From positions 1-64,000 of the forward strand of contig CAVRXQ010000006.1 of assembly GCA_963725215.1 (NCBI GenBank): a stretch of 64,000 nt of DNA. The letters run 5' to 3'. This document shows positions 50,993 to 58,834 of the stretch, piece after piece. Numbering within the stretch: the first letter of the stretch is position 1; every line of letters begins with the position of its first letter. The notes under the pieces were generated by a model. It was not told where the DNA came from, did not search any database, and saw only the letters and a list, made by a program, of their open reading frames with translations. The DNA comes from CAVRXQ01 sp963725215 (GTDB taxonomy: Bacteria; Actinomycetota; Acidimicrobiia; Acidimicrobiales; Bog-793). The position numbers and the translations under genes are program-made.

Positions 50993-52235
50993 GATCGAAG
51001 GATCACGGGCGATCGCTGAAACCGTCGCGCTCTGTCGTCCGCAGGTCGTCTGCGCATACCCAATCTCGCCCCAGACCCACATCATCGAAGGGGTCGGCGT
51101 ACTCGTGAAACAGGGCCGGCTCGCTCCGTGCGAATTCATCAATGTCGAATCCGAGTTCGCCGCGATGTCCGTTTCGATCGGCGCGTCCGCGACAGGGGCT
51201 CGCGCCTACACCGCGACGGCGAGCCAGGGCCTGCTCTTCATGACCGAGGCCGTCTACAACGCGTCGGGGCTCGGCTTGCCGATCGTGATGACCGTCGCCA
51301 ACCGAGCGATCGGAGCCCCCATCAATATCTGGAACGATCACGGCGACGCGATGGCGCTACGCGACTCGGGATGGATTCAGCTCTTCGCGGAAGACAACCA
51401 GCACGCGGTCGACCTCCACGTCCAGGCGTTCCGCGTCGCGGAGGAGCTGTCGGTCCCGGTGATGGTGTGCATGGACGGATTCATCCTCACCCACGCCGTC
51501 GAGCGCGTCGACGTTCCCGATCAGGACCAAGTCGATCGCTTCCTTCCCTCGTTCACGCCGCACGAAGAGCTCGACTGGGCGCGTCCTGCGTCGATCGGCT
51601 CGATGGTCGGTCCTGAAGCATTCACGGAGGTGCGCTTCCTCGCGCACGCTCGTCAGCTCGAAGCTCTGGAGCGCATTCCGGAGCTCGCGAAAGAGTACGG
51701 AGCGATCGTCGGTCGTAGACGAGGCGGCCTGTTCGACGTGTACCGCTGCGACGATGCCGAGACGATCGTCGTCGCGCTGGGATCAGTCGTGGGGACGATC
51801 AAAGACGTCGTCGACGCGATGCGCGCCGACGGGTTGTCGATCGGCGTCTTGTCGCTCACCACTTTTCGCCCCTTCCCCGGGGACGCGCTGGCGACCGCAC
51901 TGTCCGCCGCGTCGCGTGTCGTCGTCGTCGAGAAGTCATTCGCGATCGGCTCGAAGGGAATCCTCGGCGCAGAGGTCGGCGCCCTGCTCCACGACGACCG
52001 CACCGCCGTCCACACCATCGTCGCAGGCCTCGGCGGTCGGGCGATCGGCGAGTTCTCCCTGCGGTGCGCGTTCGAAGAGGCGATTCGGGGCGAGCTCGCA
52101 GAGATGAGCTTTCTCGACCTCGACCGAGCGGTCGTCGATAGGGAGCTCGAGCGGATGTCGCTCGATCCTCGCCTTCCACCGAGCGCGCATCGCGTGCTAG
52201 CAGACGTGCGCCGCCAGGCGAGTCAAGCGGTCTAG
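50982..52235 (+). CDS. porA: 2-oxoacid:ferredoxin oxidoreductase alpha subunit
   Basis: 417 residues. CAYPISPQTHIIE and INVESEFAAMSVSIGASATG belong to the TPP-domain partner; GARAYTATASQGLLFM binds near the substrate. The C-terminal transketolase-like domain II is present (RVVVVEKSFAIGSKG). GTG start within the gamma gene. With the beta subunit it forms the heteromeric enzyme that oxidises 2-oxoacids to acyl-CoA and reduces ferredoxin, or runs backward for CO2 fixation. Confidence 0.9.
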   Translation: MLREIEGSRAIAETVALCRPQVVCAYPISPQTHIIEGVGVLVKQGRLAPCEFINVESEFAAMSVSIGASATGARAYTATASQGLLFMTEAVYNASGLGLPIVMTVANRAIGAPINIWNDHGDAMALRDSGWIQLFAEDNQHAVDLHVQAFRVAEELSVPVMVCMDGFILTHAVERVDVPDQDQVDRFLPSFTPHEELDWARPASIGSMVGPEAFTEVRFLAHARQLEALERIPELAKEYGAIVGRRRGGLFDVYRCDDAETIVVALGSVVGTIKDVVDAMRADGLSIGVLSLTTFRPFPGDALATALSAASRVVVVEKSFAIGSKGILGAEVGALLHDDRTAVHTIVAGLGGRAIGEFSLRCAFEEAIRGELAEMSFLDLDRAVVDRELERMSLDPRLPPSAHRVLADVRRQASQAV

Positions 52236-52243
52236 GAGGAGCG

Positions 52244-53257
52244 ATGAGCGAGGCCGGGGTGAAGTTCTACCAAGTGGGCAGCTTCGCGGTCGGAAACCGG
52301 TTGGTTGAGCCGCACCTTCGAACGGTGCAGTCCGAGCGCCGTCGCCCGAACGCGCTGACCTCGGGACACCGCGCCTGTCAGGGATGCGGTGAGGCCCTTG
52401 GCGCGCGATACGTGTTGGATGCAGCCCTCGACGCGGCGGACGGCAAGCTGCTTGTCGTCAACGCGACGGGCTGCCTCGAGGTCTTCACGACCCCATACCC
52501 GGAAACCTCGTGGCAGGTCGCATGGCTGCACTCGTTATTCGGAAACGCAGCGGCCGTCGCAACAGGCGTCGCCGCGGCATTGAAGGCGCGGGGAGACGAC
52601 GAGACGCGCGTCGTCGCCCAAGCGGGCGACGGGGGAGCGGTCGACATCGGCTTCGGCTGCCTTTCAGGGATGTTCGAGCGCAACGACGACGTGCTGTTCG
52701 TTTGTTACGACAACGAGGCGTACATGAACACCGGCGTCCAGCGCTCGGGCGCGACTCCGCCCGCCGCTCGCACAGCGACGACGGAGGCCGTCGGAGCCGA
52801 ACCTGGCAACGCCTTCGGACAAGGAAAGGATCTCCCGCGGCTCGCCGTCGCGCACGGGATTCCGTACGTCGCGACCGCGACCGTCGCGGACTTGCACGAT
52901 CTCGAAGCCAAGGTGCACCGCGCGATGGCGATTCGCGGTGCGCGCTATCTGCACGTGCTCGTGCCCTGCCCGCTCGGATGGGGATCGGCGTCGTCAGACA
53001 CGATCAAGATCGCGCGGCTCGCGCACGAGACCGGACTGTTCCCGGTCTACGAGGCGGCCTACGGCGAGGTCCTCGAGACGACGCCGATCCGGAAAAAGGC
53101 ACCGGTTGAGGACTACCTGCGCTTGCAACGGCGCTTCCGGCATCTCTTCGAGCCTGAAAAGCGACCCGACGCGATCGCGAGGCTCCAAGAGATCGCCGAT
53201 CGCAACGTCGAGCAGTTCGATCTCGTGCGTGCTGGATCCGCGGAGGTGAGTCGATGA
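52244..53257 (+). CDS. porB: Pyruvate:ferredoxin oxidoreductase-type beta subunit
   Basis: 337 residues. TPP-binding: GHRACQGCGEALGARY and the GDGG...N motif (AGDGGAVDIGFG, then DNEAYMNTGVQRSGATP). The last segment is typical of PorB, pointing to pyruvate over 2-oxoglutarate. Four Cys (C-x2-C and others) ligate the proximal cluster. ATG with AGGAGGA. Stop overlaps the next gene (ATGA). Confidence 0.92.
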   Translation: MSEAGVKFYQVGSFAVGNRLVEPHLRTVQSERRRPNALTSGHRACQGCGEALGARYVLDAALDAADGKLLVVNATGCLEVFTTPYPETSWQVAWLHSLFGNAAAVATGVAAALKARGDDETRVVAQAGDGGAVDIGFGCLSGMFERNDDVLFVCYDNEAYMNTGVQRSGATPPAARTATTEAVGAEPGNAFGQGKDLPRLAVAHGIPYVATATVADLHDLEAKVHRAMAIRGARYLHVLVPCPLGWGSASSDTIKIARLAHETGLFPVYEAAYGEVLETTPIRKKAPVEDYLRLQRRFRHLFEPEKRPDAIARLQEIADRNVEQFDLVRAGSAEVSR

Positions 53258-54882
53258 GCGAGCACGAATTCGCGATCACTTTGGACGTCGGCTCGAGCAG
53301 GGCGAACAAGACGGGATCCTGGCGCGTCGAGCGGCCGATCTACGTCGATCGGATGCCACCCTGCAACGATGCCTGCCCGGCGGGGGAGAACGTCCAGGGT
53401 TGGCTGTATCTCGCCGAGGAGGCGAAGTACGAGTCGGCGTGGCGCGCCCTAGTCGAGCAGAACCCCCTCCCCGCCGTATCGGGTCGGATCTGCTTCCACC
53501 CGTGCGAGAGCGCGTGCAATCGCGGGCAGCTCGACGAAGCAGTCGGCATCCACGCGGTCGAGCGCTTCCTCGGTGACGCCGCAATCGATGGCGGATGGTC
53601 ATTCGACCCACCGTCTCGGAAATCAGAAAAGCGCGTGCTTGTCGTTGGGTCGGGACCGTCCGGACTGTCGGCCGCGTATCACCTCGCGCGTCTCGGACAC
53701 GAAGTCGAAATCTTCGAGTCGTCGCCCGCGCCGGGCGGGATGTTGCGATACGCCATTCCCCGCTACCGGTTGCCGCGTGAAGTTCTCGACGCTGAGATCG
53801 CTCGTATCGAAGCGCTCGGGGTCTCGATCACGTGCAATCGCCGTGTAGACGACGTGGAAGACGAGATGGCTAGAGCGGGTTTCGACGCGGCGTTCCTTGG
53901 CTTTGGCGCACAGCTGTCGCACAAGACGGCGATCCCCGCCGCGGACACTTCACACATCATCGACGCGCTCGACCTGTTGCGAAGTGCAGAGGACTCAGAG
54001 CCAATCGAGATCGGGCGGCGCGTCGTCGTCTACGGTGGCGGCGACACGGCGATGGACGCGGCGCGCACCGCGAAGCGGCTCGGAGCGACGGACGCGGTGA
54101 TCGTCTACCGGCGCAACCGCGACAAGATGCCTGCCCACTTGGTGGAATTCGAAGAGGCGCTGTCTGAAGGGGTGACGGTGCGCTGGCTCTCGACGATCAC
54201 CGAATTCGCGCCAGGAAAGGTCGTCGTCGAAAAGATGGAGCTCGACGAGAGCGGATTTCCGCAACCGACGGGCGAGCTGAGCGAGCTCGGCGCCGATTCG
54301 GTGGTGCTCGCATTGGGCCAGGACACGGATTTGTCGGGCGTCTCGCATCTCGACGGAGTCGAGATCACAGGCGGCACGGTGAAAGTCGACACCGAGATGA
54401 TGACCGGGCGTCCAGGCGTCTTCGCCGGCGGGGACATGGTCCCTTCCGAGCGGACCGCCACGGTCGCCATCGGCCACGGCAAGAAGGCCGCCCGTGCGAT
54501 CGATCGGTGGCTGAATGGCGCCGAGACCGTCGAGCGCCTGCGACCCGAGCTCGCGAGCTTTGAGCGGCTGAACACCTGGTACTACGCCGACGCGCCGAAA
54601 AGTGTCCAGCCTGAACTGGAGCTCGCCCGCCGACAAACCGGCTTCGAGGAGGTCGTCTTCGGTCTCGACGAGTCGAACGCGCTCTTCGAGGCGCGCCGGT
54701 GCATGTCGTGCGGCAACTGCTTCGAGTGCGACAACTGTTACGGCGTTTGCCCTGACAACGCCGTGTCTAAGCTCGGCCCGGGCAATCGGTACGAGATCAA
54801 TTACGACTATTGCAAGGGATGCGGGATCTGCGTCGCGGAGTGCCCGTGCGGCGCGATCGAGATGGTGCCCGAACTGATCTGA
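53254..54882 (+). CDS. GltD/NfnB-like NAD(P)H oxidoreductase with C-terminal 2x[4Fe-4S] ferredoxin domain
   Basis: 542 residues. The N-terminal Fe-S module has C37, C41, C80, C84 and C88 (CNDACPAG, then CFHPCESACNRG). The FAD loop is GSGPSG (132-137) and the NADPH loop VVVYGGGDTAMDAARTA. The C-terminal ferredoxin domain has C483, C486, C489, C492, C495, C499 and C520, C523, C526, C530, C532. No separate PorD is encoded, so this protein likely accepts POR electrons through its ferredoxin domain and passes them to FAD/NADP, making the POR effectively NADP-linked. ATG overlaps porB. Confidence 0.85.
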   Translation: MSEHEFAITLDVGSSRANKTGSWRVERPIYVDRMPPCNDACPAGENVQGWLYLAEEAKYESAWRALVEQNPLPAVSGRICFHPCESACNRGQLDEAVGIHAVERFLGDAAIDGGWSFDPPSRKSEKRVLVVGSGPSGLSAAYHLARLGHEVEIFESSPAPGGMLRYAIPRYRLPREVLDAEIARIEALGVSITCNRRVDDVEDEMARAGFDAAFLGFGAQLSHKTAIPAADTSHIIDALDLLRSAEDSEPIEIGRRVVVYGGGDTAMDAARTAKRLGATDAVIVYRRNRDKMPAHLVEFEEALSEGVTVRWLSTITEFAPGKVVVEKMELDESGFPQPTGELSELGADSVVLALGQDTDLSGVSHLDGVEITGGTVKVDTEMMTGRPGVFAGGDMVPSERTATVAIGHGKKAARAIDRWLNGAETVERLRPELASFERLNTWYYADAPKSVQPELELARRQTGFEEVVFGLDESNALFEARRCMSCGNCFECDNCYGVCPDNAVSKLGPGNRYEINYDYCKGCGICVAECPCGAIEMVPELI

Positions 54883-54887
54883 CCATC

Positions 54888-54906
54888 CCGGGTTCGCAGA
54901 GCCCGG
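54888..54906 (+). repeat. Hairpin between the oxidoreductase gene and pntAa
   Basis: CCGGGTT (54888-54894) pairs with AGCCCGG (54900-54906), with one G-T pair and a 5-base loop, five bases after the stop. It may attenuate transcription between the POR and transhydrogenase genes. Confidence 0.35.
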
Positions 54907-54984
54907 CGGGAAATGTGGTGTACCGACCGGGTCTCGGTGGCGCGATCGAGCGTGCCGAGAGCCTGGGAGGTGGGGAGGCAGTAG

Positions 54985-56235
54985 ATGTCCGAGCAGTCGG
55001 CACCGTCGAAAGGTGAGGAGGCACCCGAAGAGGGGCCAATTCACCCGTCTGTTCGCGCGACGTTGACCGCGGGCGTCTTACGCGAGCAATCTCGGGACGA
55101 GCGCAGGGTCGCGCTGGTGCCGGATGACGTTGCGAAGCTGGACGGAATCTCTATCGACGTCGTGGTCGAGTCCGGAGCGGGCGAGGCGTCTTTCTTCCCC
55201 GACCTGGCCTACGAAAAGGCGGGCGCGACGATCGTCGATCGATCCGAGTGCCTTTCGCGCTCGAACGTCATCCTTTGCGTGTCGCGACCAGAAGAGAGCG
55301 ATGTGCAGTCGTTCGGCGCCGGCCAGGCCGTTGTCGGAATGCTCGAGCCCCTCGTCGATCCTGAGTACGCGAAGGCGATCGCCGCTCGCGGCGCGACGGG
55401 TATCAGCCTCGATTTGTTGCCGCGCACGCTTTCGCGCGCGCAGACCATGGACGCCTTGAGCTCGCAGGCAAGCATCGCTGGCTACAAGGCGGCGCTGTTG
55501 GGGGCGAGCACGTTCACGAGGTATTTCCCATTACTGATGACGGCCGCAGGCACCGCTCGGCCCGCGGAGGTCCTCGTCCTCGGCGCCGGCGTCGCCGGTC
55601 TCCAAGCAATCGCAACGGCGCATCGCCTCGGTGCCGTCGTCCGCGGCTACGACGTGCGGCCAGACGCGAAAGAGCAGGTGGAATCGCTCGGCGGTCGCTT
55701 CATCGAGTTGACCTCGGTAAGCGATGCCGCCGGCGAGGGCGGCTACGCGCGGACCTTGACTGCGGACGAGACCAAGGCCCTCCAAGAGGAGCTGAACGCG
55801 CACATCGCCACCCACGACGTCGTGATCACGACGGCGCAGGTTCCCGGACAACGGCCACCGGTGCTCGTCACGAACGAGGCGATCGATGCGATGAAGCCAG
55901 GATCCGTGATTGTCGACATGGGATCGAGTGCCCTCGGTGGCAACGTCGAAACGTCGCGGCCCGGAGAGACCTTCGTCACCGACGGCGGGGTGACGATCGT
56001 CGGCGCGCAAAACCTCGCCTCGACGATGGGTGCCGGCGCATCGATGGCGTATTCGCACAACATCTGCGCGCTCGTCGCGCACTTCGTGGTTGAGGGGAAG
56101 TTCGTCGTCGATCTCGAAGACGAGATCCAAAAAGGCGTCGTCGTCACCCACGACGGAGCCATCGTCAACGAGGCCACTCGGGCGCGGCTTGGAAATTCCG
56201 CCGCCGCGCCCACGAGTGAGGATGCCGAGCGATGA
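54985..56235 (+). CDS. pntAa: NAD(P) transhydrogenase alpha subunit, part 1
   Basis: 416 residues. NAD(H)-binding domain I of the proton-translocating transhydrogenase. LREQSRDERRVALVPDDV at the start, AQTMDALSSQASIAGYKA, and the Rossmann segment VLVLGAGVAGLQAIATAHRLGA are family marks. A charged N-terminal tail of ~25 residues precedes the domain. ATG with GGGAGGTGGGGAGG nearby. ATGA overlap with the membrane part. Confidence 0.93.
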   Translation: MSEQSAPSKGEEAPEEGPIHPSVRATLTAGVLREQSRDERRVALVPDDVAKLDGISIDVVVESGAGEASFFPDLAYEKAGATIVDRSECLSRSNVILCVSRPEESDVQSFGAGQAVVGMLEPLVDPEYAKAIAARGATGISLDLLPRTLSRAQTMDALSSQASIAGYKAALLGASTFTRYFPLLMTAAGTARPAEVLVLGAGVAGLQAIATAHRLGAVVRGYDVRPDAKEQVESLGGRFIELTSVSDAAGEGGYARTLTADETKALQEELNAHIATHDVVITTAQVPGQRPPVLVTNEAIDAMKPGSVIVDMGSSALGGNVETSRPGETFVTDGGVTIVGAQNLASTMGAGASMAYSHNICALVAHFVVEGKFVVDLEDEIQKGVVVTHDGAIVNEATRARLGNSAAAPTSEDAER

Positions 56236-56558
56236 GCACCAGCCTGATCACCGATATCACGATTTTCGTTCTCAGCTTGCTCGTCGGCTTCGAGGTCATC
56301 TCGAAGGTTCCCCAGACGTTGCACACCCCGCTGATGTCGGCCGCGAACTCGATCCACGGTGTCGTGATCGTCGGGGCGTTTCTCATCGCGTCGACGGCGC
56401 ACAACACAGTCGGCTACGTTCTCGCCTTCATCGCCGCGGTGTTCGCGGGGATGAACGTCGTGGGTGGCTACGCGGTCACCGGCAGGATGCTGCAGATGTT
56501 CCAACGGCGCCCGGCGAATCCCGGGCAACAATCGGACAAGGACGAGAAGGTCGCGTGA
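56232..56558 (+). CDS. pntAb: NAD(P) transhydrogenase alpha subunit, part 2 (membrane)
   Basis: 108 residues, three to four transmembrane helices forming part of the proton channel (domain II). FEVISKVPQTLHTPLMSAANSI is the typical family signature. Encoded as a separate polypeptide as in many actinobacteria and alphaproteobacteria. Overlaps pntAa by four bases and pntB by one. Confidence 0.92.
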   Translation: MSTSLITDITIFVLSLLVGFEVISKVPQTLHTPLMSAANSIHGVVIVGAFLIASTAHNTVGYVLAFIAAVFAGMNVVGGYAVTGRMLQMFQRRPANPGQQSDKDEKVA

Positions 56559-57985
56559 TGGGCGCGTTCACCGACGCGATCACGCTGATTTACCTGCTGG
56601 CCGCAACGTGCTTCGTCATCGGATTGCACCTGATGAACGCCCCTCCGACAGCCAATCGCGGCAACCAGGTCTCGGCGGGGGGAATGGTGATCGCCGTTGG
56701 GGCGACGCTCGCCCTGATCGCGCACGACAACACCGTTTCCACGATCGGGTGGCTAATGCTCACGCTCGGGGGCGTGCTCGGTTCGGGAGTGGGCCTTTAT
56801 CTCGCGCGCTCTGTGGAGATGACCGCAATTCCACAACTCGTGAGCGCGTTCAACGCGGTGGGCGGCGGCGCCGCCGCGCTCGTCGCGATCGCGGAATTCG
56901 TCCGGCTCGCAGGACTCGTTAACGCGCCTGCGATCCCGGCGAGGATCTCTGTCTTCACTGTCCTCGACATCGTCATTGGCGCCGTCACCTTCTCAGGATC
57001 GGTGATCGCGGCTGGGAAGTTGCAAGGCATCGTCCCCTCCCAACCCGTCGTCGTTCCGGGCGGCAGGTTCGCGAACCTCGCCTTGTTTGCGGCGATCTGC
57101 GCGGGAGCGGGATACATCTTCTCGGGCGCCAATAGCGACTTGACCCTGATCGGCATCACGATCGCGTCGTTGATCATCGGCGTGGTCATGGTGATGCCAA
57201 TTGGCGGGGCCGACATGCCAGTCGTGATCTCGCTCTTGAACGCGTTCACCGGAACCGCGGTCGCGATGGCGGGGTTCGTCATCGACAACGTTTCGCTGAT
57301 CATCGCCGGAGCCCTCGTCGGGGCTTCTGGGAGCATCCTTACGAAGCTGATGGCCGACGCGATGAATCGCTCGATCCTCAACATCGTGGCGGGGGGCTTT
57401 GGGACCGGCGACGCGGTCTCGGTGATCGGCGCCGGCGCGAGCGGGCAGGTCCGCTCGGTCTCCGCCGACGACGTCGCGATCCAGCTCGCCTACGCGAACC
57501 AAGTGATCATCGTCCCTGGCTACGGTCTTGCGGCGGCCCACGCCCAGCACGCCGTGCGAGAACTCGAAGTCCTGCTCGAACAGCGCGGCGTCGACGTGCT
57601 CTATGCAATCCACCCGGTCGCCGGTCGGATGCCAGGTCATATGAACGTCCTTCTCGCCGAGGCGGAAGTCCCGTACCAGAAGCTTCGGACGATGGAGGAG
57701 ATCAACCCGGACTTTCCCCGCGCCGACGTAGCGCTCGTGATCGGAGCGAACGACGTCACAAATCCCGCCGCTCGCCGCCCGGGCAACGCGATCTCGGGGA
57801 TGCCAATCCTCGATGTCGACAAGGCGAAGAGCATCATCGTCATCAAGCGCTCGATGGGTCACGGGTACGCCGGGATCGACAACGAGCTCTACACCGATCC
57901 GAAGACCGGCATGTACTTCGCCGACGCGCTCGCCGGGTTGCGGGCGATCACCGCGGCCGTCAAGACACTCGTCGGCGCCGGATAA
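56558..57985 (+). CDS. pntB: NAD(P) transhydrogenase beta subunit
   Basis: 475 residues. About nine transmembrane helices (domain II), then the NADP(H)-binding domain III from about 300, with VSADDVAIQLAYANQVIIVPGYGLAAAHAQH in pieces, HPVAGRMPGHMNVLLAEA and the C-terminal NELY...YFADA motif. Couples NADH + NADP+ to proton flux, giving NADPH; with the POR/NfnB-like and hydrogenase genes it sets NADPH/NADH balance. ATG at 56558 shares the A of the preceding TGA. Confidence 0.94.
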   Translation: MGAFTDAITLIYLLAATCFVIGLHLMNAPPTANRGNQVSAGGMVIAVGATLALIAHDNTVSTIGWLMLTLGGVLGSGVGLYLARSVEMTAIPQLVSAFNAVGGGAAALVAIAEFVRLAGLVNAPAIPARISVFTVLDIVIGAVTFSGSVIAAGKLQGIVPSQPVVVPGGRFANLALFAAICAGAGYIFSGANSDLTLIGITIASLIIGVVMVMPIGGADMPVVISLLNAFTGTAVAMAGFVIDNVSLIIAGALVGASGSILTKLMADAMNRSILNIVAGGFGTGDAVSVIGAGASGQVRSVSADDVAIQLAYANQVIIVPGYGLAAAHAQHAVRELEVLLEQRGVDVLYAIHPVAGRMPGHMNVLLAEAEVPYQKLRTMEEINPDFPRADVALVIGANDVTNPAARRPGNAISGMPILDVDKAKSIIVIKRSMGHGYAGIDNELYTDPKTGMYFADALAGLRAITAAVKTLVGAG

Positions 57986-58008
57986 ACTCGGCTCGACTGC
58001 GCAGTGCT

Positions 58009-58032
58009 GATGCCCGGCCTCGGCCGGGCATC
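58009..58032 (+). terminator. Strong hairpin after pntB
   Basis: GATGCCCGGCC (58009-58019) and GGCCGGGCATC (58022-58032) form an 11-base perfect stem, 23 bases past the pntB stop, separating the redox run from the division cluster. No T-tract, as usual in high-GC actinobacteria. Confidence 0.7.
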
Positions 58033-58090
58033 GTCGCGTCCGGAGCCACTTTGTTCGAACCGGCGACCGGCACCGCGAAGTCCCAGGTGG

Positions 58091-58119
58091 TTGACGGTGG
58101 TGAGCTCAAGTCATAGAGT
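58091..58119 (+). promoter_or_regulatory. mraZ promoter
   Basis: -35 TTGACG (58091-58096) and -10 TAGAGT (58114-58119) with a 17-base spacer, about 75 bases before the mraZ start. The fit to the housekeeping sigma consensus is good, and it is the natural promoter of the division/cell-wall cluster. Confidence 0.65.
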
Positions 58120-58141
58120 GGCGCGAAGTGGAGGATTAGGG
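58117..58141 (+). promoter_or_regulatory. Candidate MraZ operator (10-base-spaced repeats)
   Basis: AGTGG at 58117-58121, AGTGG at 58127-58131 and TAGGG at 58137-58141 recur with a 10-base period directly after the -10. MraZ of E. coli binds TGGGN repeats separated by five bases in its own promoter, the same geometry, so autorepression is likely. Confidence 0.5.
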
Positions 58142-58193
58142 AGAGGGGCGGCTCGTCCGGCCGCCGTGGTGCCCTCCAGAAGGGATCTTCGCT

Positions 58194-58616
58194 TTGGGCC
58201 CCGAGTCCACGTTCTTCGGGAGGTACGACCACTCCCTCGACGCCAAGGGTCGGCTCATCCTTCCCTCGCGCCTGCGGACGCGACTCGGTGCGCGCTGCTT
58301 TCTCACCGCGCACCTCGAGGGCTGCCTCGCGCTGTGGCCAGGCGAAACCTTCCTGTCGGAGATCGAGAGCCGCGAATCCGAAGCCACCGACACGTGGTCG
58401 CGCAACGCCGTCCGGGAGTGGTTTGCAAAGGTCGCCGAGGTCGAGCAGGACAACCAGGGACGGATCCTGATCAGTTCCGAGCTGCGGGAATATGGCGGGC
58501 TCGAGCGCGAGGTGATCGTGATCGGCGTCCACACGCACGTCGAGCTGTGGTCACCCGGGCGCTGGGCGAGTAAGGAGCTCGCGCCGGCGGGCGTCGAACA
58601 CGTCATCGGGCCGTGA
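58194..58616 (+). CDS. mraZ: Transcriptional regulator MraZ
   Basis: 140 residues. Two AbrB-like SpoVT/MraZ repeats: FFGRYDHSLDAKGRLILPSRLR, in shorter pieces, and VEQDNQGRILISSELREYGGLER. Ring-forming DNA-binding repressor of the division and cell-wall cluster. The start is TTG at 58194 with GAAGGGA eight bases upstream. First gene of the cluster. Confidence 0.92.
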   Translation: MGPESTFFGRYDHSLDAKGRLILPSRLRTRLGARCFLTAHLEGCLALWPGETFLSEIESRESEATDTWSRNAVREWFAKVAEVEQDNQGRILISSELREYGGLEREVIVIGVHTHVELWSPGRWASKELAPAGVEHVIGP

Positions 58617-58695
58617 CCGAGTCGATCAGCGATGTCCGCGCGGCCGTTCTGTCCGGGATTCGTAACGACGCAGCGCCACGACATTCACCCCCGGG

Positions 58696-58834
58696 GGTTC
58701 CCTGGTCCATCCGCAGCTCCTCGGCTGCGCTTGCTGATGGTCAGCATCCACCCCTCTCCGCTCATCTCCATCCGCTTGACGGGGTTCCCTCCACCCCGGA
58801 CGCGGTCGGGGAGCTGCGGATGAGCCAGGGAACC
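58696..58834 (+). ncRNA. Structured leader over the rsmH start (mraW-motif-like)
   Basis: A 25-base arm at 58696-58720 (GGTTCCCTGG... ...CAGCTCC) is complementary to 58810-58834 except for two adjacent central mismatches. The right arm contains the rsmH ATG (58820-58822) and its GGGGAG ribosome site. Inside lie small hairpins: GCTGA/TCAGC around TGG, and GGGGT/ACCCC. The mraZ-mraW gap of actinobacteria is where the published mraW RNA motif occurs; whether this is that motif needs a covariance search. Confidence 0.5.

Noticed and set aside
58613..58819. GTG at 58613 overlapping the mraZ stop as the rsmH start
   Set aside because: It would add 69 residues with Ser/Pro-rich non-conserved sequence; ATG 58820 begins directly before the conserved HVPVMVEEV.
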